From Nautiliaceae bacterium (GTDB lineage Bacteria; Campylobacterota; Campylobacteria; Campylobacterales; Nautiliaceae): a stretch of 50,839 nucleotides of DNA. The DNA lies in NCBI GenBank assembly GCA_027036005.1, contig JALVTJ010000077.1, positions 10,064 to 60,902 on the forward strand, given 5' to 3'. A model generated the notes under the pieces. The model searched no databases. It had not been told where the DNA came from and worked only from the letters and a program-made list of their open reading frames with translations. Of the stretch, positions 19,787-28,899 are shown piece by piece. A program made the translations under genes and the position numbers. Within the stretch, counting starts at the first letter, position 1, and the number at the start of each line of letters is the position of its first letter.

Positions 19787-19810
19787 GAACAATTATAATA
19801 TAATTCGTTC
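19787..19810 (+). promoter_or_regulatory. candidate operator/promoter of the XRE regulator gene
   Basis: GAACAATTATA (19787-19797) faces TATAATTCGTTC (19799-19810), an inverted repeat with a single-base bulge. It covers two overlapping TATAAT -10 sequences (19794-19799 and 19799-19804), 28 bases before the regulator ATG. Its position suits autoregulation by the adjacent XRE protein. This is inference from symmetry alone. Confidence 0.45.
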
Positions 19811-19832
19811 TAAATAACAAACAAGGAATAAA

Positions 19833-20837
19833 ATGAAACTTCAAAATCTCGCCAAAAGAATCAAAACTTTAAGAGAGCAAAAAAACTATTCTCTAAGTGC
19901 TTTGGCAAAAAAAGCAGGTATTTCAAAATCAAATCTTTCGGGCATAGAAGAAGGCAAAACAAATCCGACTATCAATACCCTCTGGACTATTGCAAATGCT
20001 TTGAATGTGCCTTTTGGCGAGCTTATCGAAGATAAAATCATTGAAAAAAATATTGAAATAAATTTAATAGAAAAGCAAGAAAACATAGAAGTTTATAAAA
20101 TGAAACTGAAAAATCATCATACCCAAAAGGCTTTTCCTCACCCAAAAAACACAAAAGAAGATATTTTTGTAATAGAAGGAAAAATATTAACGGGAACTTT
20201 TGAAAAACCGAAAATATTAAATCCAAATGAAATTTTTTCATTTAACGCCGATAGAACACATATTTACAAAGCAATAAGCAAAAATGCAACTTTAATAGTT
20301 ACAATTCATTATTTTGAAAACAGATTCAAATTCTATGAAGATGACATTTTCGATGACGATATAGAAATAGAGATAAATTCAGGTGTTCCGATAAAAAGAA
20401 CGGATAATTTAAATTTTAAACCAAAAGATAAAAATATAAAAACAATAGAATACGATGGATATATTTATTGCTTTAAGCCGAAACCTTATAAAAGAATTAA
20501 AAATGTAATCGATATAATCGCCCCTTTTTCCACAAGCAAAGAGAAAAAAATAAATATACTCAGTCATTTTTTACAATTAATTTTAGATAATGTAAAAAAT
20601 GAAATTTTTGATAAAAGAATTCTTTATGCAAAATACGCTATTGAAAACGGGGATTTTGAAGAAACTCTTGAAGTAATTAAAAACATTAAAATTACTGAAA
20701 ATGAAAAGTTTAAATCTCAAATTGAAGAATTCAAAAATTTATTAAATAATCTCAAAAATTCTACTTTAACTCATAAACAAAACTTAAAACCATATCATTT
20801 AACTAGCTTTAATTCAGGGCTTTATTATGAAACTTAA
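19833..20837 (+). CDS. XRE-family transcriptional regulator with cupin domain and extra C-terminal region
   Basis: The 334-residue protein begins with a clear helix-turn-helix (L-R-E-Q-K-N-Y-S-L-S-A-L-A-K-K-A-G-I-S-K-S near 13-33, then G-x-x-N-P-T-I-N-T-L). A cupin-like domain follows at about 85-165 (F-V-I-E-G-K-I, L-N-P-N-E-I-F-S-F). Usual XRE-cupin regulators are about 180-200 residues. This one carries about 150 more, of unrecognised fold, ending with a helical stretch. It overlaps the following permease gene by 11 bases, so it probably controls that transporter in response to a small molecule bound by the cupin or the extra domain. Confidence 0.85.
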   Translation: MKLQNLAKRIKTLREQKNYSLSALAKKAGISKSNLSGIEEGKTNPTINTLWTIANALNVPFGELIEDKIIEKNIEINLIEKQENIEVYKMKLKNHHTQKAFPHPKNTKEDIFVIEGKILTGTFEKPKILNPNEIFSFNADRTHIYKAISKNATLIVTIHYFENRFKFYEDDIFDDDIEIEINSGVPIKRTDNLNFKPKDKNIKTIEYDGYIYCFKPKPYKRIKNVIDIIAPFSTSKEKKINILSHFLQLILDNVKNEIFDKRILYAKYAIENGDFEETLEVIKNIKITENEKFKSQIEEFKNLLNNLKNSTLTHKQNLKPYHLTSFNSGLYYET

Positions 20838-21963
20838 TTTATATCAGGGAACAGCTACCATTATAGTAACTCTTCTTGGAAGCGGTATTTTTATTGTTCC
20901 GGCTCTGAGTGCCACATACAGCGGTTGGATGGCTTTATTGTTATGGCTTTTAATGGCTCTTTTAATTTTACCCGTTGCTTTTGTATTCGGTAAACTTGGC
21001 AAACTTTATCCAAGCGCAGGTGGAAGTGCCTATTTTGTAGAAAACGCATTTGGCAAAACTTTTGGAAAAATCACTTCACTTTTATATCTTTCAATCATTC
21101 CGATAGGACCTCCGGTTGTAATCATAACAGGTGCCGCATATTTAGCAGATGCTTTCAATACAACCAATTTAATTCCTTTTATTATTCTTATGAGTTTAAT
21201 TATTTTTGTTTTAAACTTAATCTCTTTTCACATTTCATCAAATATCAATATTTTTATAACCTCTATCATTGTTTTATTAGTTTCAGTTTTTTTCATAATG
21301 TCTCTGTTTCAAAAATTTCAAATCACACCTCATCAATTAAATTTAATAAAAACTATGGGAATTATTTTTTGGTGTTTTGTAGGAATTGAGGCAATTACCC
21401 ATCTCTCACACGAATTTAAAAAAGAAAACGATTTTTTCAAAGCAATAATTATTGCAATAATAATAGTAGCTTTAATGTATATGGCGGCAACTTTTTCGGT
21501 ATTGGTTTTTAATGCTTACGGAGATGAATCTAAAAATTTAAGTTCATTCTCTATTATTGCTTCAAAATTATTTCCTTTTGCAAAAACAATTACAGGAATA
21601 ATTGCTTTTTTAATCTGTCTTATGGCTGTTAATTTATATATTGCATCCCTCACACGACTTGCCACAACCTTTAAAATTTTATTTAAAAAAGCTTTAAGCA
21701 TAATTGTAATAACTGTTTTATCGATTAGTTTGCTAAAAGTGATTTTCGATTTCAATATTGATTTGCTGATAATTTATTCAAATGGAGTTTTCGTAACTGT
21801 TTATTTTTTAGTGAGTTTAAGTGCACTGAAACTTCTTAAAAACAAAAAAACAGCCCTTTTGGCTGTTTTTAGTATGGGAGTTATTATTTTTACAATCGGC
21901 TTTGATATGGTTTATGCGGTAATTGTATTTTTACTGCTTTTAGCATTTCAAAAAAGAGGTTAA
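20827..21963 (+). CDS. APC-family amino acid permease (YjeH-like)
   Basis: The 378-residue protein has about eleven transmembrane helices and the APC opening T-I-I-V-T-L-L-G-S-G-I-F-I-V-P near residues 11-25. The first helices and length resemble YjeH, an E. coli methionine/branched-chain amino acid exporter. Export of a hydrophobic amino acid is plausible but not proven. It is coupled by overlap to the XRE-cupin regulator. A terminator-like hairpin lies inside its last 120 bases, and the stop overlaps gltX (convergent). Confidence 0.85.
   Translation: MKLNLYQGTATIIVTLLGSGIFIVPALSATYSGWMALLLWLLMALLILPVAFVFGKLGKLYPSAGGSAYFVENAFGKTFGKITSLLYLSIIPIGPPVVIITGAAYLADAFNTTNLIPFIILMSLIIFVLNLISFHISSNINIFITSIIVLLVSVFFIMSLFQKFQITPHQLNLIKTMGIIFWCFVGIEAITHLSHEFKKENDFFKAIIIAIIIVALMYMAATFSVLVFNAYGDESKNLSSFSIIASKLFPFAKTITGIIAFLICLMAVNLYIASLTRLATTFKILFKKALSIIVITVLSISLLKVIFDFNIDLLIIYSNGVFVTVYFLVSLSALKLLKNKKTALLAVFSMGVIIFTIGFDMVYAVIVFLLLLAFQKRG
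21844..21870. terminator. bidirectional terminator-like hairpin inside the permease 3' end
   Basis: AAAAACAGCC (21846-21855) and GGCTGTTTTT (21861-21870) are perfectly complementary around a five-base loop, with two further A on the left. Read from the gltX side the A run becomes a U run, as needed for an intrinsic terminator, about 90 bases beyond the gltX stop. Read from the permease side the transcript would end inside the coding region. It most likely serves gltX. Confidence 0.65.
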
Positions 21964-23345
21964 AACACCTCAAATTTAGCAATTAAACTTGCTATTCTTT
22001 TTTTAACTTCTTCCACTCCAAGCACACTAAGAAGAGCTGCCAAATCAATTCCTTTTGTATCCCCAACCATTGCAATACGAAGTGGCGGCATAAGAAATTT
22101 CGGTTTAATTCCTTTGATTTCCAAAAATTCATGCATAACATCGTGCCATTCATTTGGGAGTTTTGGCTCTTTATTGTTCAAAAATATCAAAAATTCCCTT
22201 AAATTGCTTATTACTTCATCTTTTATAAATTTTTTAAGAGCTTTTTCATTATAACTGCTTGGTGGCGTTAAAATTTTTTCTATTTCCAAAGCCATTTCTT
22301 TTAGTGTTTTCACTCTTTCTTTCAATTCGTCTATTAAAATCTCTTTTTTATCATGATTTATAATATCTATCCCGAAATCATCCCTAAGCAGTTTTTCAAG
22401 TCTTTCATTAGAAGAATTTTTAATATAATGAGAATTTAACCAGTCAAGTTTTTCTTTATTGAATCTGCTTGGAGCTTTGTTTATATCCTCAGGATTAAAA
22501 AGCATAATCATTTCATCCATACTGAAAATCTCCTGATCCCCGTAGCTCCATCCAAGCCTAACCAAAAAATTAATAAGAGCTTCCGGGAGATACCCCTCTT
22601 TTTTATACTCCATTACATCCACAGCACCGTCTCTTTTACTCATTTTAGAGCCTTTTTCATTATGAATCATAGGCACATGATAAAATTTCGGCACATCCCA
22701 ACCAAACGCTTTATAAATCAAAATCTGCTTAAACGTATTTCTCAAATGATCATCCCCTCTTATAATATCAGTTATTCCCATGTCTTTATCATCTATCACC
22801 ACGACAAAATTATACGTAGGAGTTCCGTCGCTTCTTAAAATAACAAAATCTTCAAGCTCTCCCGCTTTTATTATCTGTTTGCCTTTAACCCCGTCTTCAA
22901 ATACAATATCCTCATTAAGCGGAGATTTAAATCTCACAACATAAGGTAAATCAAGCTCGCCATCAAAATCCCTGTATTTTCTGATATTTATAGAAGGGGT
23001 TTTGCCTTCTCTTATTTCGCTTCTGATTTTTTCAAGTTCCTCAGGGGTAAGATAACATTTATAAGCAAGCCCTTTTTCAAGAAGTTCATTTGCATATTTT
23101 TTATAAATATCAAATCTTTCGCTTTGAAAAACTATTTCTTTATCATAATTCAACCCTGTCCAACCGAATGCTTTTATTATCGCATCAACCGCTTCTTGTT
23201 TGTTTCTTTTTAAATCCGTATCTTCAATTCTAAGCCTGAATTCTCCACCGTTTTTTCTCGCCCAAAGCCAATTAAAAAGTGCGGTCCTAAGCCCTCCTAT
23301 ATGCAAATAACCAGTAGGTGAAGGTGCAAATCTGGTAATTACCAT
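21960..23345 (-). CDS. gltX: glutamyl-tRNA synthetase
   Basis: The 461-residue class I synthetase has the HIGH-like motif P-S-P-T-G-Y-L-H-I-G-G at 8-18 and the KMSKS-like S-K-M-S-K-R near 235. The anticodon-binding part follows. Campylobacterota often carry two GluRS copies, one of which charges tRNA-Gln with Glu for later amidation; which one this is cannot be told from one copy. It converges with the permease gene. Confidence 0.95.
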   Translation of the reverse strand: MVITRFAPSPTGYLHIGGLRTALFNWLWARKNGGEFRLRIEDTDLKRNKQEAVDAIIKAFGWTGLNYDKEIVFQSERFDIYKKYANELLEKGLAYKCYLTPEELEKIRSEIREGKTPSINIRKYRDFDGELDLPYVVRFKSPLNEDIVFEDGVKGKQIIKAGELEDFVILRSDGTPTYNFVVVIDDKDMGITDIIRGDDHLRNTFKQILIYKAFGWDVPKFYHVPMIHNEKGSKMSKRDGAVDVMEYKKEGYLPEALINFLVRLGWSYGDQEIFSMDEMIMLFNPEDINKAPSRFNKEKLDWLNSHYIKNSSNERLEKLLRDDFGIDIINHDKKEILIDELKERVKTLKEMALEIEKILTPPSSYNEKALKKFIKDEVISNLREFLIFLNNKEPKLPNEWHDVMHEFLEIKGIKPKFLMPPLRIAMVGDTKGIDLAALLSVLGVEEVKKRIASLIAKFEVF

Positions 23346-23370
23346 TAATATCCTTTTTTATGAAATTATA

Positions 23371-24519
23371 TCAAAGAGATTTTTTAGATATTTTATTGAT
23401 TATTTTAACACCAAGCATTGTTACTATAACCTCCAAAACCGCCGTTGTTACAAACACGCTAAACCAATAATCGCTAATTGAGTGATTTTGATGCGCAAGT
23501 GTTGCAATTGCAATTAAAAGAGTAAGAGGCATAGAGAGCGAAAGCCCGAAAAGAATAGTATTTTTGAATTTCAATTCTTTAAAAAATAAAAACGAGCTGA
23601 TTATTCTCAAACCGATCATCAAAAACGTCAAAATAATACTATCTTTAATTAAAGCAAACGAAATAAGCGAAAGTTTGAGCGAACTTCCCACATGAACAAA
23701 AAATATCGTAATCAAAAATCCGAACCCGAAAGGAGAGAGTTTATGTTCCAAATCTTTATTATGCTCAAAAAACGTCGTTAAAAACACTCCTACGATAAAA
23801 GCGCCCAAGACCATATCAAGATGCAAAATAAGCATAACAGATATCATAATAAAAAACAGACTTATTGCGATTCTTACATCTTGAAAATATTTATCAATTC
23901 CCGGCATCAGATAAATTTTAAGTTTCGGATACCACCAAAAAATTGTTCTTAATATCAAGAAAATCAATGTTAAAAACATCAAAAAGCCAAAAAGTATACC
24001 TATGTTTCTTATAAGCTCCTTATTAAAACCAAACTCGAAATATCCGCTTACAACCGTTAAAAGCAAAATCGAAACAAGCTCACCCAAAACTCCTATTTTT
24101 ATAGCCAGATCAAGCCAAGGCTGTTTACCGATTTCTTGCTGGATTGAGAGCATAAGACCTATCGAAATAAGAGGAAGTATAAGAATAAAAATAAAAGAAT
24201 ATTTAAATAAAAAAATACTTAAAATACTTAACATATACAAAACAATTAAAAACAAAAAACCTTTTATAAAAAGATTCTTGCCCATTTTTAAAAGTTCTTT
24301 TAAATTAACCTCCATCCCTGCTAATAACATTAAATATAAAAACCCGACTTCCGCAAGTATTTTAAACATTTCATTATTATGTAATAATCCGAAAGCATTC
24401 GCCAATGAACCGAGAACTATTTCAACTATTGAAACGGGCAGTTTTAAAATATTACTTACAAACGGAGATATAAGCAAAATTATGGCAAGTGTTAAAATTA
24501 AAACAATCTCAGCATTCAT
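23371..24519 (-). CDS. CPA2-type cation/proton antiporter
   Basis: The protein has 382 residues and about twelve hydrophobic helices. It has the Na+/H+ exchanger (KefB/GerN-like) opening and the G-E-L-V-S-I-L-L motif. No C-terminal TrkA-N domain is present, so it is the short form. Likely role is Na+ or K+/H+ exchange across the inner membrane for pH or salt balance. It overlaps bioB by 11 bases. Confidence 0.85.
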   Translation of the reverse strand: MNAEIVLILTLAIILLISPFVSNILKLPVSIVEIVLGSLANAFGLLHNNEMFKILAEVGFLYLMLLAGMEVNLKELLKMGKNLFIKGFLFLIVLYMLSILSIFLFKYSFIFILILPLISIGLMLSIQQEIGKQPWLDLAIKIGVLGELVSILLLTVVSGYFEFGFNKELIRNIGILFGFLMFLTLIFLILRTIFWWYPKLKIYLMPGIDKYFQDVRIAISLFFIMISVMLILHLDMVLGAFIVGVFLTTFFEHNKDLEHKLSPFGFGFLITIFFVHVGSSLKLSLISFALIKDSIILTFLMIGLRIISSFLFFKELKFKNTILFGLSLSMPLTLLIAIATLAHQNHSISDYWFSVFVTTAVLEVIVTMLGVKIINKISKKSL

Positions 24520-25333
24520 TTGCTATTTCAAATCCTTCTTTTTGTAAAATTTCAATGTCTTTATCAGGTCTTTCGCCTTTTGCGGTTAAATAATCCCCAA
24601 TTACGATACTATTGGCTCCGGCTTTTAAGCCTTGTGTAAAATCATCGCCGAAAACCAACTCCCTGCCCCCTGCAAGCATAATAACTGCATCGTTAAAATT
24701 TTCCCTAAACATTTTAATAATTTTAAGCGCCATTTTTTTATTATGCATAGCATTAAGGGGAAGTTTAGAATTCTCAATAAAAAAATTAATCGGAATACCA
24801 TCCGGATTTAACTGTTTTAGAGAATTTAGCAGGGAGTTTCTGTCTTTTTCGCTTTCGCCCATACCGAATATTCCCCCGCTGCAAAGCCTAAGTCCGACGG
24901 ATTTTACATTTTCACACGTTTCAAACCTTTCATCCCAACTATGAGTGGAGCAGATTTTCGGATAATATTCGCGACTTGTTTCAAGATTGTGGTTATAAAT
25001 ACTAACGCCCGCTTTTTTAAGCTCTCTCAATTCTTCCTTACCGGCTATTCCGTTGCAAGCGATTATTTTTATATCGACTTCTTTTAAAACTGCTCTTGCA
25101 CAGCGGCATACATATTCAAGCGTTTTTTCATCAAGCCCCCTTCCACTTGTTACGAGACAAAAACCGGCGGCTCTGTTTTTTTTGGCAAGTTTTGCCTCGT
25201 TTAGTATTGTTTCAATGCTTTTTTCCTTAAACCTTTTGATATCCGCTCCCCATCTGACACTTTGGGTGCAAAATTTGCAATCTTCCTTGCAAGCGCCCGA
25301 GCGAATATTGCTAATAGCACATAAATAAATCAA
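24509..25333 (-). CDS. bioB: biotin synthase
   Basis: BioB inserts sulfur into dethiobiotin using radical S-adenosylmethionine chemistry. The 274-residue protein has the C-x3-C-x2-C cluster as CKEDCKFC near residues 15-22 and the conserved S-G-G-I-F-G-M-G-E near 156 and A-G-G-R-E near 220. It is shorter at the N terminus than E. coli BioB (346), which is common in epsilon species. It overlaps the metallophosphoesterase stop by 4 bases. Proximity to topA matches Campylobacter. Confidence 0.95.
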   Translation of the reverse strand: MIYLCAISNIRSGACKEDCKFCTQSVRWGADIKRFKEKSIETILNEAKLAKKNRAAGFCLVTSGRGLDEKTLEYVCRCARAVLKEVDIKIIACNGIAGKEELRELKKAGVSIYNHNLETSREYYPKICSTHSWDERFETCENVKSVGLRLCSGGIFGMGESEKDRNSLLNSLKQLNPDGIPINFFIENSKLPLNAMHNKKMALKIIKMFRENFNDAVIMLAGGRELVFGDDFTQGLKAGANSIVIGDYLTAKGERPDKDIEILQKEGFEIANEC

Positions 25334-25857
25334 TTATTTACCTTTGGCAAGATAAATTCTTTAATTTTACTTTTCCATTCATCTGTTTTGATTTTCCTAT
25401 AATAAAGCGTTACAATATATTTATTTTCTTCAACATCAAGCGTCATACAGCTTGAAAAACCGCTATCCCTTGCACAAACTTCGCCGGGATTAAGAATAAG
25501 ATTTTTACCGTTAAAACTGATATCTACATCGTGCGTATGACCGTATATTATAATATCGACATCAAGCGGAAACATATATTTTGGATAATGCATAAGCTTA
25601 AACGTTTTTTCTGCCAATTTAAAATAATACGGTTCGCTTACAAGATTGTATTTATCGGCAAACTTATAAAGATGATAATCATTGTTTCCGAAAACCGCCA
25701 CATATTTTGTTTTTTCTTCAAGATATTTTAAAACTTCCTCTTCAACAATATCTCCGGCGTGAACAATAAACTTCGCTCCTTTCTCAATCAATAAATCTAT
25801 CGCCTTTTTTGCTCTTCCTATCTTTTTATGCGTATCGGACATAATTCCTATTTTCAT
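25330..25857 (-). CDS. YfcE/MJ0936-type metallophosphodiesterase
   Basis: The 175-residue protein carries the calcineurin-like metal ligands in order: S-D-T-H at 7-10, A-G-D-I near 39, G-N-N-D near 62, and G-H-T-H near 111, with N-P-G-E after it. This family consists of small phosphodiesterases acting on model substrates; the physiological substrate is unknown. It begins one base before the topA stop region and is co-directional with topA and bioB. Confidence 0.9.
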   Translation of the reverse strand: MKIGIMSDTHKKIGRAKKAIDLLIEKGAKFIVHAGDIVEEEVLKYLEEKTKYVAVFGNNDYHLYKFADKYNLVSEPYYFKLAEKTFKLMHYPKYMFPLDVDIIIYGHTHDVDISFNGKNLILNPGEVCARDSGFSSCMTLDVEENKYIVTLYYRKIKTDEWKSKIKEFILPKVNN

Positions 25858-28038
25858 CTAATTTTTCCTCTCTTCTTTATGTTTGCATTTTATACATTCA
25901 TACACTTCCTTGCCCCTAAAAGTCCTTTTTGCCATCAAATACCCGCATTCTGGACATTTTTTGTTTACAGGACGGTATTTGGATATAAATTTGCATTCGG
26001 GATAATTGCTGCATCCATAAAATTCACCCCGTCTTGAATTTCTTTTAATTATATCGCCTCCGCATTCCGGACATTTGACATCATCAAGCTTTTCCGGTTC
26101 TTTCAATGGCTTTGTGTTTTTACATTCGGGAAAATTGCTGCATGCTAAAAATTCACCTCTTTTGCCTCTTTTGATAACCATATCGGCCCCGCATTTATCA
26201 CATTTTATATCTGTTTTTTTCACCTCTTCTTCAATAGGCCTTGTATATTTGCATTTGGGATAATTGCTGCACGCAATAAACTCCCCGAACCTTCCTTTTC
26301 TTATTACAAGCTCGCTTCCACACTGAGGACAAAGCTCCCCTATTGGTTTTGCTATTTTTTGAGAAGGTATCTCTTTTTCTCCTTTTTGAATGAGTTCGAT
26401 AAAAGGTTTGTAAAATTCCCTTAAAACATCCTGCCAATCTTTTTTGGCGCTTGCGACATTATCGAGCATCTCTTCCATATTTGCAGTAAAATTCGCATCC
26501 ACAATATCGGGAAAATATTTTTCAAGCGTTTCAATCACCGTAAAAGCAATTTCGGTAGGATAAAGCTTTTTATCTTTTACCTCGACATAATGTCTGTTTT
26601 GCAAAAGTGTAATAGTCGGTGCATATGTAGAAGGCCTTCCAATTCCGAGGGATTCGAGTTTTTTTATTAAACTTGCTTCCGTATATCTTTCGGGCGGTTT
26701 GGTAAAATGCTGGGTTGCTTTTATCTCCTCTGCTTTTATCTCCTCTTCTTCTTTGAATTCCGGAAGCAAGGTATCGGCGCTCGGTTTGCCGTAAACCTTG
26801 TAAAATCCGTCAAAAACAAGTTTTCTGCCGCTTATTTTAAATTCCCCTTTTTCGCTTGTTAGATAAATATTTTGTGTTTCAAATACCGCATCTTTCATCT
26901 GACTTGCAAGAAAACGATTGTAAATCAGTCTGTAAAGCTTAAATTCATCCGGTTTTAAATAATTTTTAAGCTCATCCGGATTAAGCCTCACGTCAACGGG
27001 TCTTATAGCTTCATGGGCTTCTTGGGCGGAGCTTGATTTGGTCTTGTATGTTTTGGCTTCGGCATATTCTTTGCCTACGGTTTTTTCAATCACTTCAAGT
27101 GCCGATTCTTTTGCTTCATCGGCAATATTCAAACTGTCCGTTCTCATATATGTGATTATTCCCGTTTCACCTACCGGCGTTTTCACGCCTTCATACAGTT
27201 TTTGGGCTATTTGCATTGTTTTTTTAGGAGAAAACCCAAGCTCGCTGCTGGCTGTTTGTTGAAGGGTCGAAGTCATAAAAGGAGCCGGAGATTTTACTTT
27301 TGTTATCTTTTTTTCTATCTTCGAAACTTTATAATTTAAAGATTTTAATTCATTTACTATTTTTTGCGCTTCGTCTTTTGTTTTAATATCAAATTTATCA
27401 AGTTTTTTACCGTTATATTTAATCAAATTACCTTCAACACCTTTGAAAATTCCCTCGATACTCCAATATTCCCGAGGTTTAAATTCCCTTATTTCCCGCT
27501 CCCTATCAACCACAAGTTTTAAAGCGGAGCTTTGCACTCTTCCGGCACTTAATCCTTTTTGAATTTTTTTATTAAGCAAAGGAGAGAGTTTATAACCGAC
27601 AATCCTATCAAGCAGCCTTCTGGCTTGCTGGGCGTTTACTCTGTTCATATCCAAGCGTCTTGGATTTTCAAGTGCGTTTTTTATGGCTTTTTTGGTAATT
27701 TCATGAAAAACGATCCTCGGAAGCTCATCCGGATTTTTACCTATTACATTGGCAATATGATAGCCTATCGCCTCCCCTTCTCTGTCTTCATCCGTTGCTA
27801 TAAAAATTTCATCAGCTTTTTTTGCTTTTTCTTTGAGTTCTTTCGCAATTAATTGATGATCTTTTGTAACACGATACTGTGGAATAAATTTATTATTTTC
27901 TATTTTTATACCAAACGAAGTTTTAGGTAAATCCCTTATATGCCCTTTACTTGCAACGACTTCATAACCTTTTCCCAAAAAATTTTTAATGGTTTTCGCT
28001 TTTGCGGGCGATTCGACAATTATTAACTTTTTACTCAC
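25858..28038 (-). CDS. topA: DNA topoisomerase I
   Basis: TopA relaxes negative supercoils. The 726-residue protein has the N-terminal Toprim domain (V-E-S-P-A-K-A-K-T near 7, D-x-D-R-E-G-E near 83) and the active-site Tyr in Y-M-R-T-D-S-L near residue 294. Four C-terminal zinc-ribbon repeats follow (three of C-x2-C-x16-18-C-x5-C form, the last variant), between about 573 and 720. The fourth has C-x2-C spacing at its end. A TATAAT lies at 28065-28060 (minus). Confidence 0.96.
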   Translation of the reverse strand: MSKKLIIVESPAKAKTIKNFLGKGYEVVASKGHIRDLPKTSFGIKIENNKFIPQYRVTKDHQLIAKELKEKAKKADEIFIATDEDREGEAIGYHIANVIGKNPDELPRIVFHEITKKAIKNALENPRRLDMNRVNAQQARRLLDRIVGYKLSPLLNKKIQKGLSAGRVQSSALKLVVDREREIREFKPREYWSIEGIFKGVEGNLIKYNGKKLDKFDIKTKDEAQKIVNELKSLNYKVSKIEKKITKVKSPAPFMTSTLQQTASSELGFSPKKTMQIAQKLYEGVKTPVGETGIITYMRTDSLNIADEAKESALEVIEKTVGKEYAEAKTYKTKSSSAQEAHEAIRPVDVRLNPDELKNYLKPDEFKLYRLIYNRFLASQMKDAVFETQNIYLTSEKGEFKISGRKLVFDGFYKVYGKPSADTLLPEFKEEEEIKAEEIKATQHFTKPPERYTEASLIKKLESLGIGRPSTYAPTITLLQNRHYVEVKDKKLYPTEIAFTVIETLEKYFPDIVDANFTANMEEMLDNVASAKKDWQDVLREFYKPFIELIQKGEKEIPSQKIAKPIGELCPQCGSELVIRKGRFGEFIACSNYPKCKYTRPIEEEVKKTDIKCDKCGADMVIKRGKRGEFLACSNFPECKNTKPLKEPEKLDDVKCPECGGDIIKRNSRRGEFYGCSNYPECKFISKYRPVNKKCPECGYLMAKRTFRGKEVYECIKCKHKEERKN

Positions 28039-28112
28039 TTAAAACCTTTTTTTGGCGGTATTATATAATGTATATTTTTAAATGTAAAATATTAAATGTA
28101 TATTAAATCTGC

Positions 28113-28118
28113 TATAAT
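28113..28118 (+). promoter_or_regulatory. -10 element before the DUF996 protein gene
   Basis: TATAAT lies 20 bases before the ATG, followed by AAAAAAGGAG. No convincing -35 box is visible, as is common in Campylobacterota promoters. Confidence 0.35.
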
Positions 28119-28137
28119 TCCTAAAAAAGGAGAATGA

Positions 28138-28848
28138 ATGAAAGGGAGAATACTTGCAATTGAAGAAAACGGGGGCATTATTTTGGGTGATGATGAAAAA
28201 AGATATAAATTCGATTTAAACGAATGGAAAGAAAAAATCCCTCCCGCCAAAGGAGCGGAAGTGGATTTCGAAACAGATGAAAACATAGCTAAAAACATAT
28301 ATTTTATCGGTGCTGTAAATTATCCGAGATTAAATATCGAATCAAACACACCTATACTGGGAGGTCTTGGAACGATTTTTCTAATTCTCGGCTGGATACC
28401 TTATATAGGTTTTATTTTTTCTATCATAGGAATTATTATGCTAAGTATCGCTTTAAAAAGATTTTCGGATAAAGCAAAAGAAAAAGGTATATTTAAAAAA
28501 TGGATTATTTCGATTGTTTTGGGATTTGTTGCTATGTTTTTATTTGTTATAGCCTTTTTTATATTATTAAGTCTTTCAAATTATGACACATTCAATAACG
28601 ATATTTTATTCGGTTCTATACTCATAATAGGATATTTAATTTTTGTAACTTTACAGATTATCTTGGGAATTTTATACAAACAGATCTTTTACGGCGTTTA
28701 TGAAATAACAAACGAAAAACTTTTCAAAACAGCGGCGGATGTGTTTTTCTGGGGAGGAATATTGAGTATTATTTTCATCGGCGGAATTTTATTTTTTATC
28801 GGATGGATAATCATCGCCGTTGCATTCTTTTCTATCAAAACAGAATAG
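28138..28848 (+). CDS. DUF996-like membrane protein with a cold-shock-like N-terminal domain
   Basis: The 236-residue product has a soluble N-terminal part (1-58, M-K-G-R-I-L-A-I-E-E-N-G-G-I-I-L-G-D-D) that resembles the short OB/cold-shock-like domain found fused to some membrane proteins. Five to six hydrophobic helices follow, with the T-P-I-L-G-G-L-G-T-I-F-L-I-L-G-W start typical of DUF996. Function is unknown. It is a single gene, divergent from topA and convergent with nspC. Confidence 0.75.
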   Translation: MKGRILAIEENGGIILGDDEKRYKFDLNEWKEKIPPAKGAEVDFETDENIAKNIYFIGAVNYPRLNIESNTPILGGLGTIFLILGWIPYIGFIFSIIGIIMLSIALKRFSDKAKEKGIFKKWIISIVLGFVAMFLFVIAFFILLSLSNYDTFNNDILFGSILIIGYLIFVTLQIILGILYKQIFYGVYEITNEKLFKTAADVFFWGGILSIIFIGGILFFIGWIIIAVAFFSIKTE

Positions 28849-28899
28849 GAATAAAATTATTTTCCTTTATTTTTGAGCTATATTTTTTTATCTATTTTT

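Noticed and set aside
26000-26330. Repeated sequence within topA as a CRISPR or tandem array
   Set aside because: The repeats encode zinc ribbons and differ at the DNA level; spacing and coding explain them.
26075-26437. Open frames opposite or out of frame with the topA zinc-ribbon region
   Set aside because: Shadows of topA; the repeated zinc motifs produce long antisense frames.
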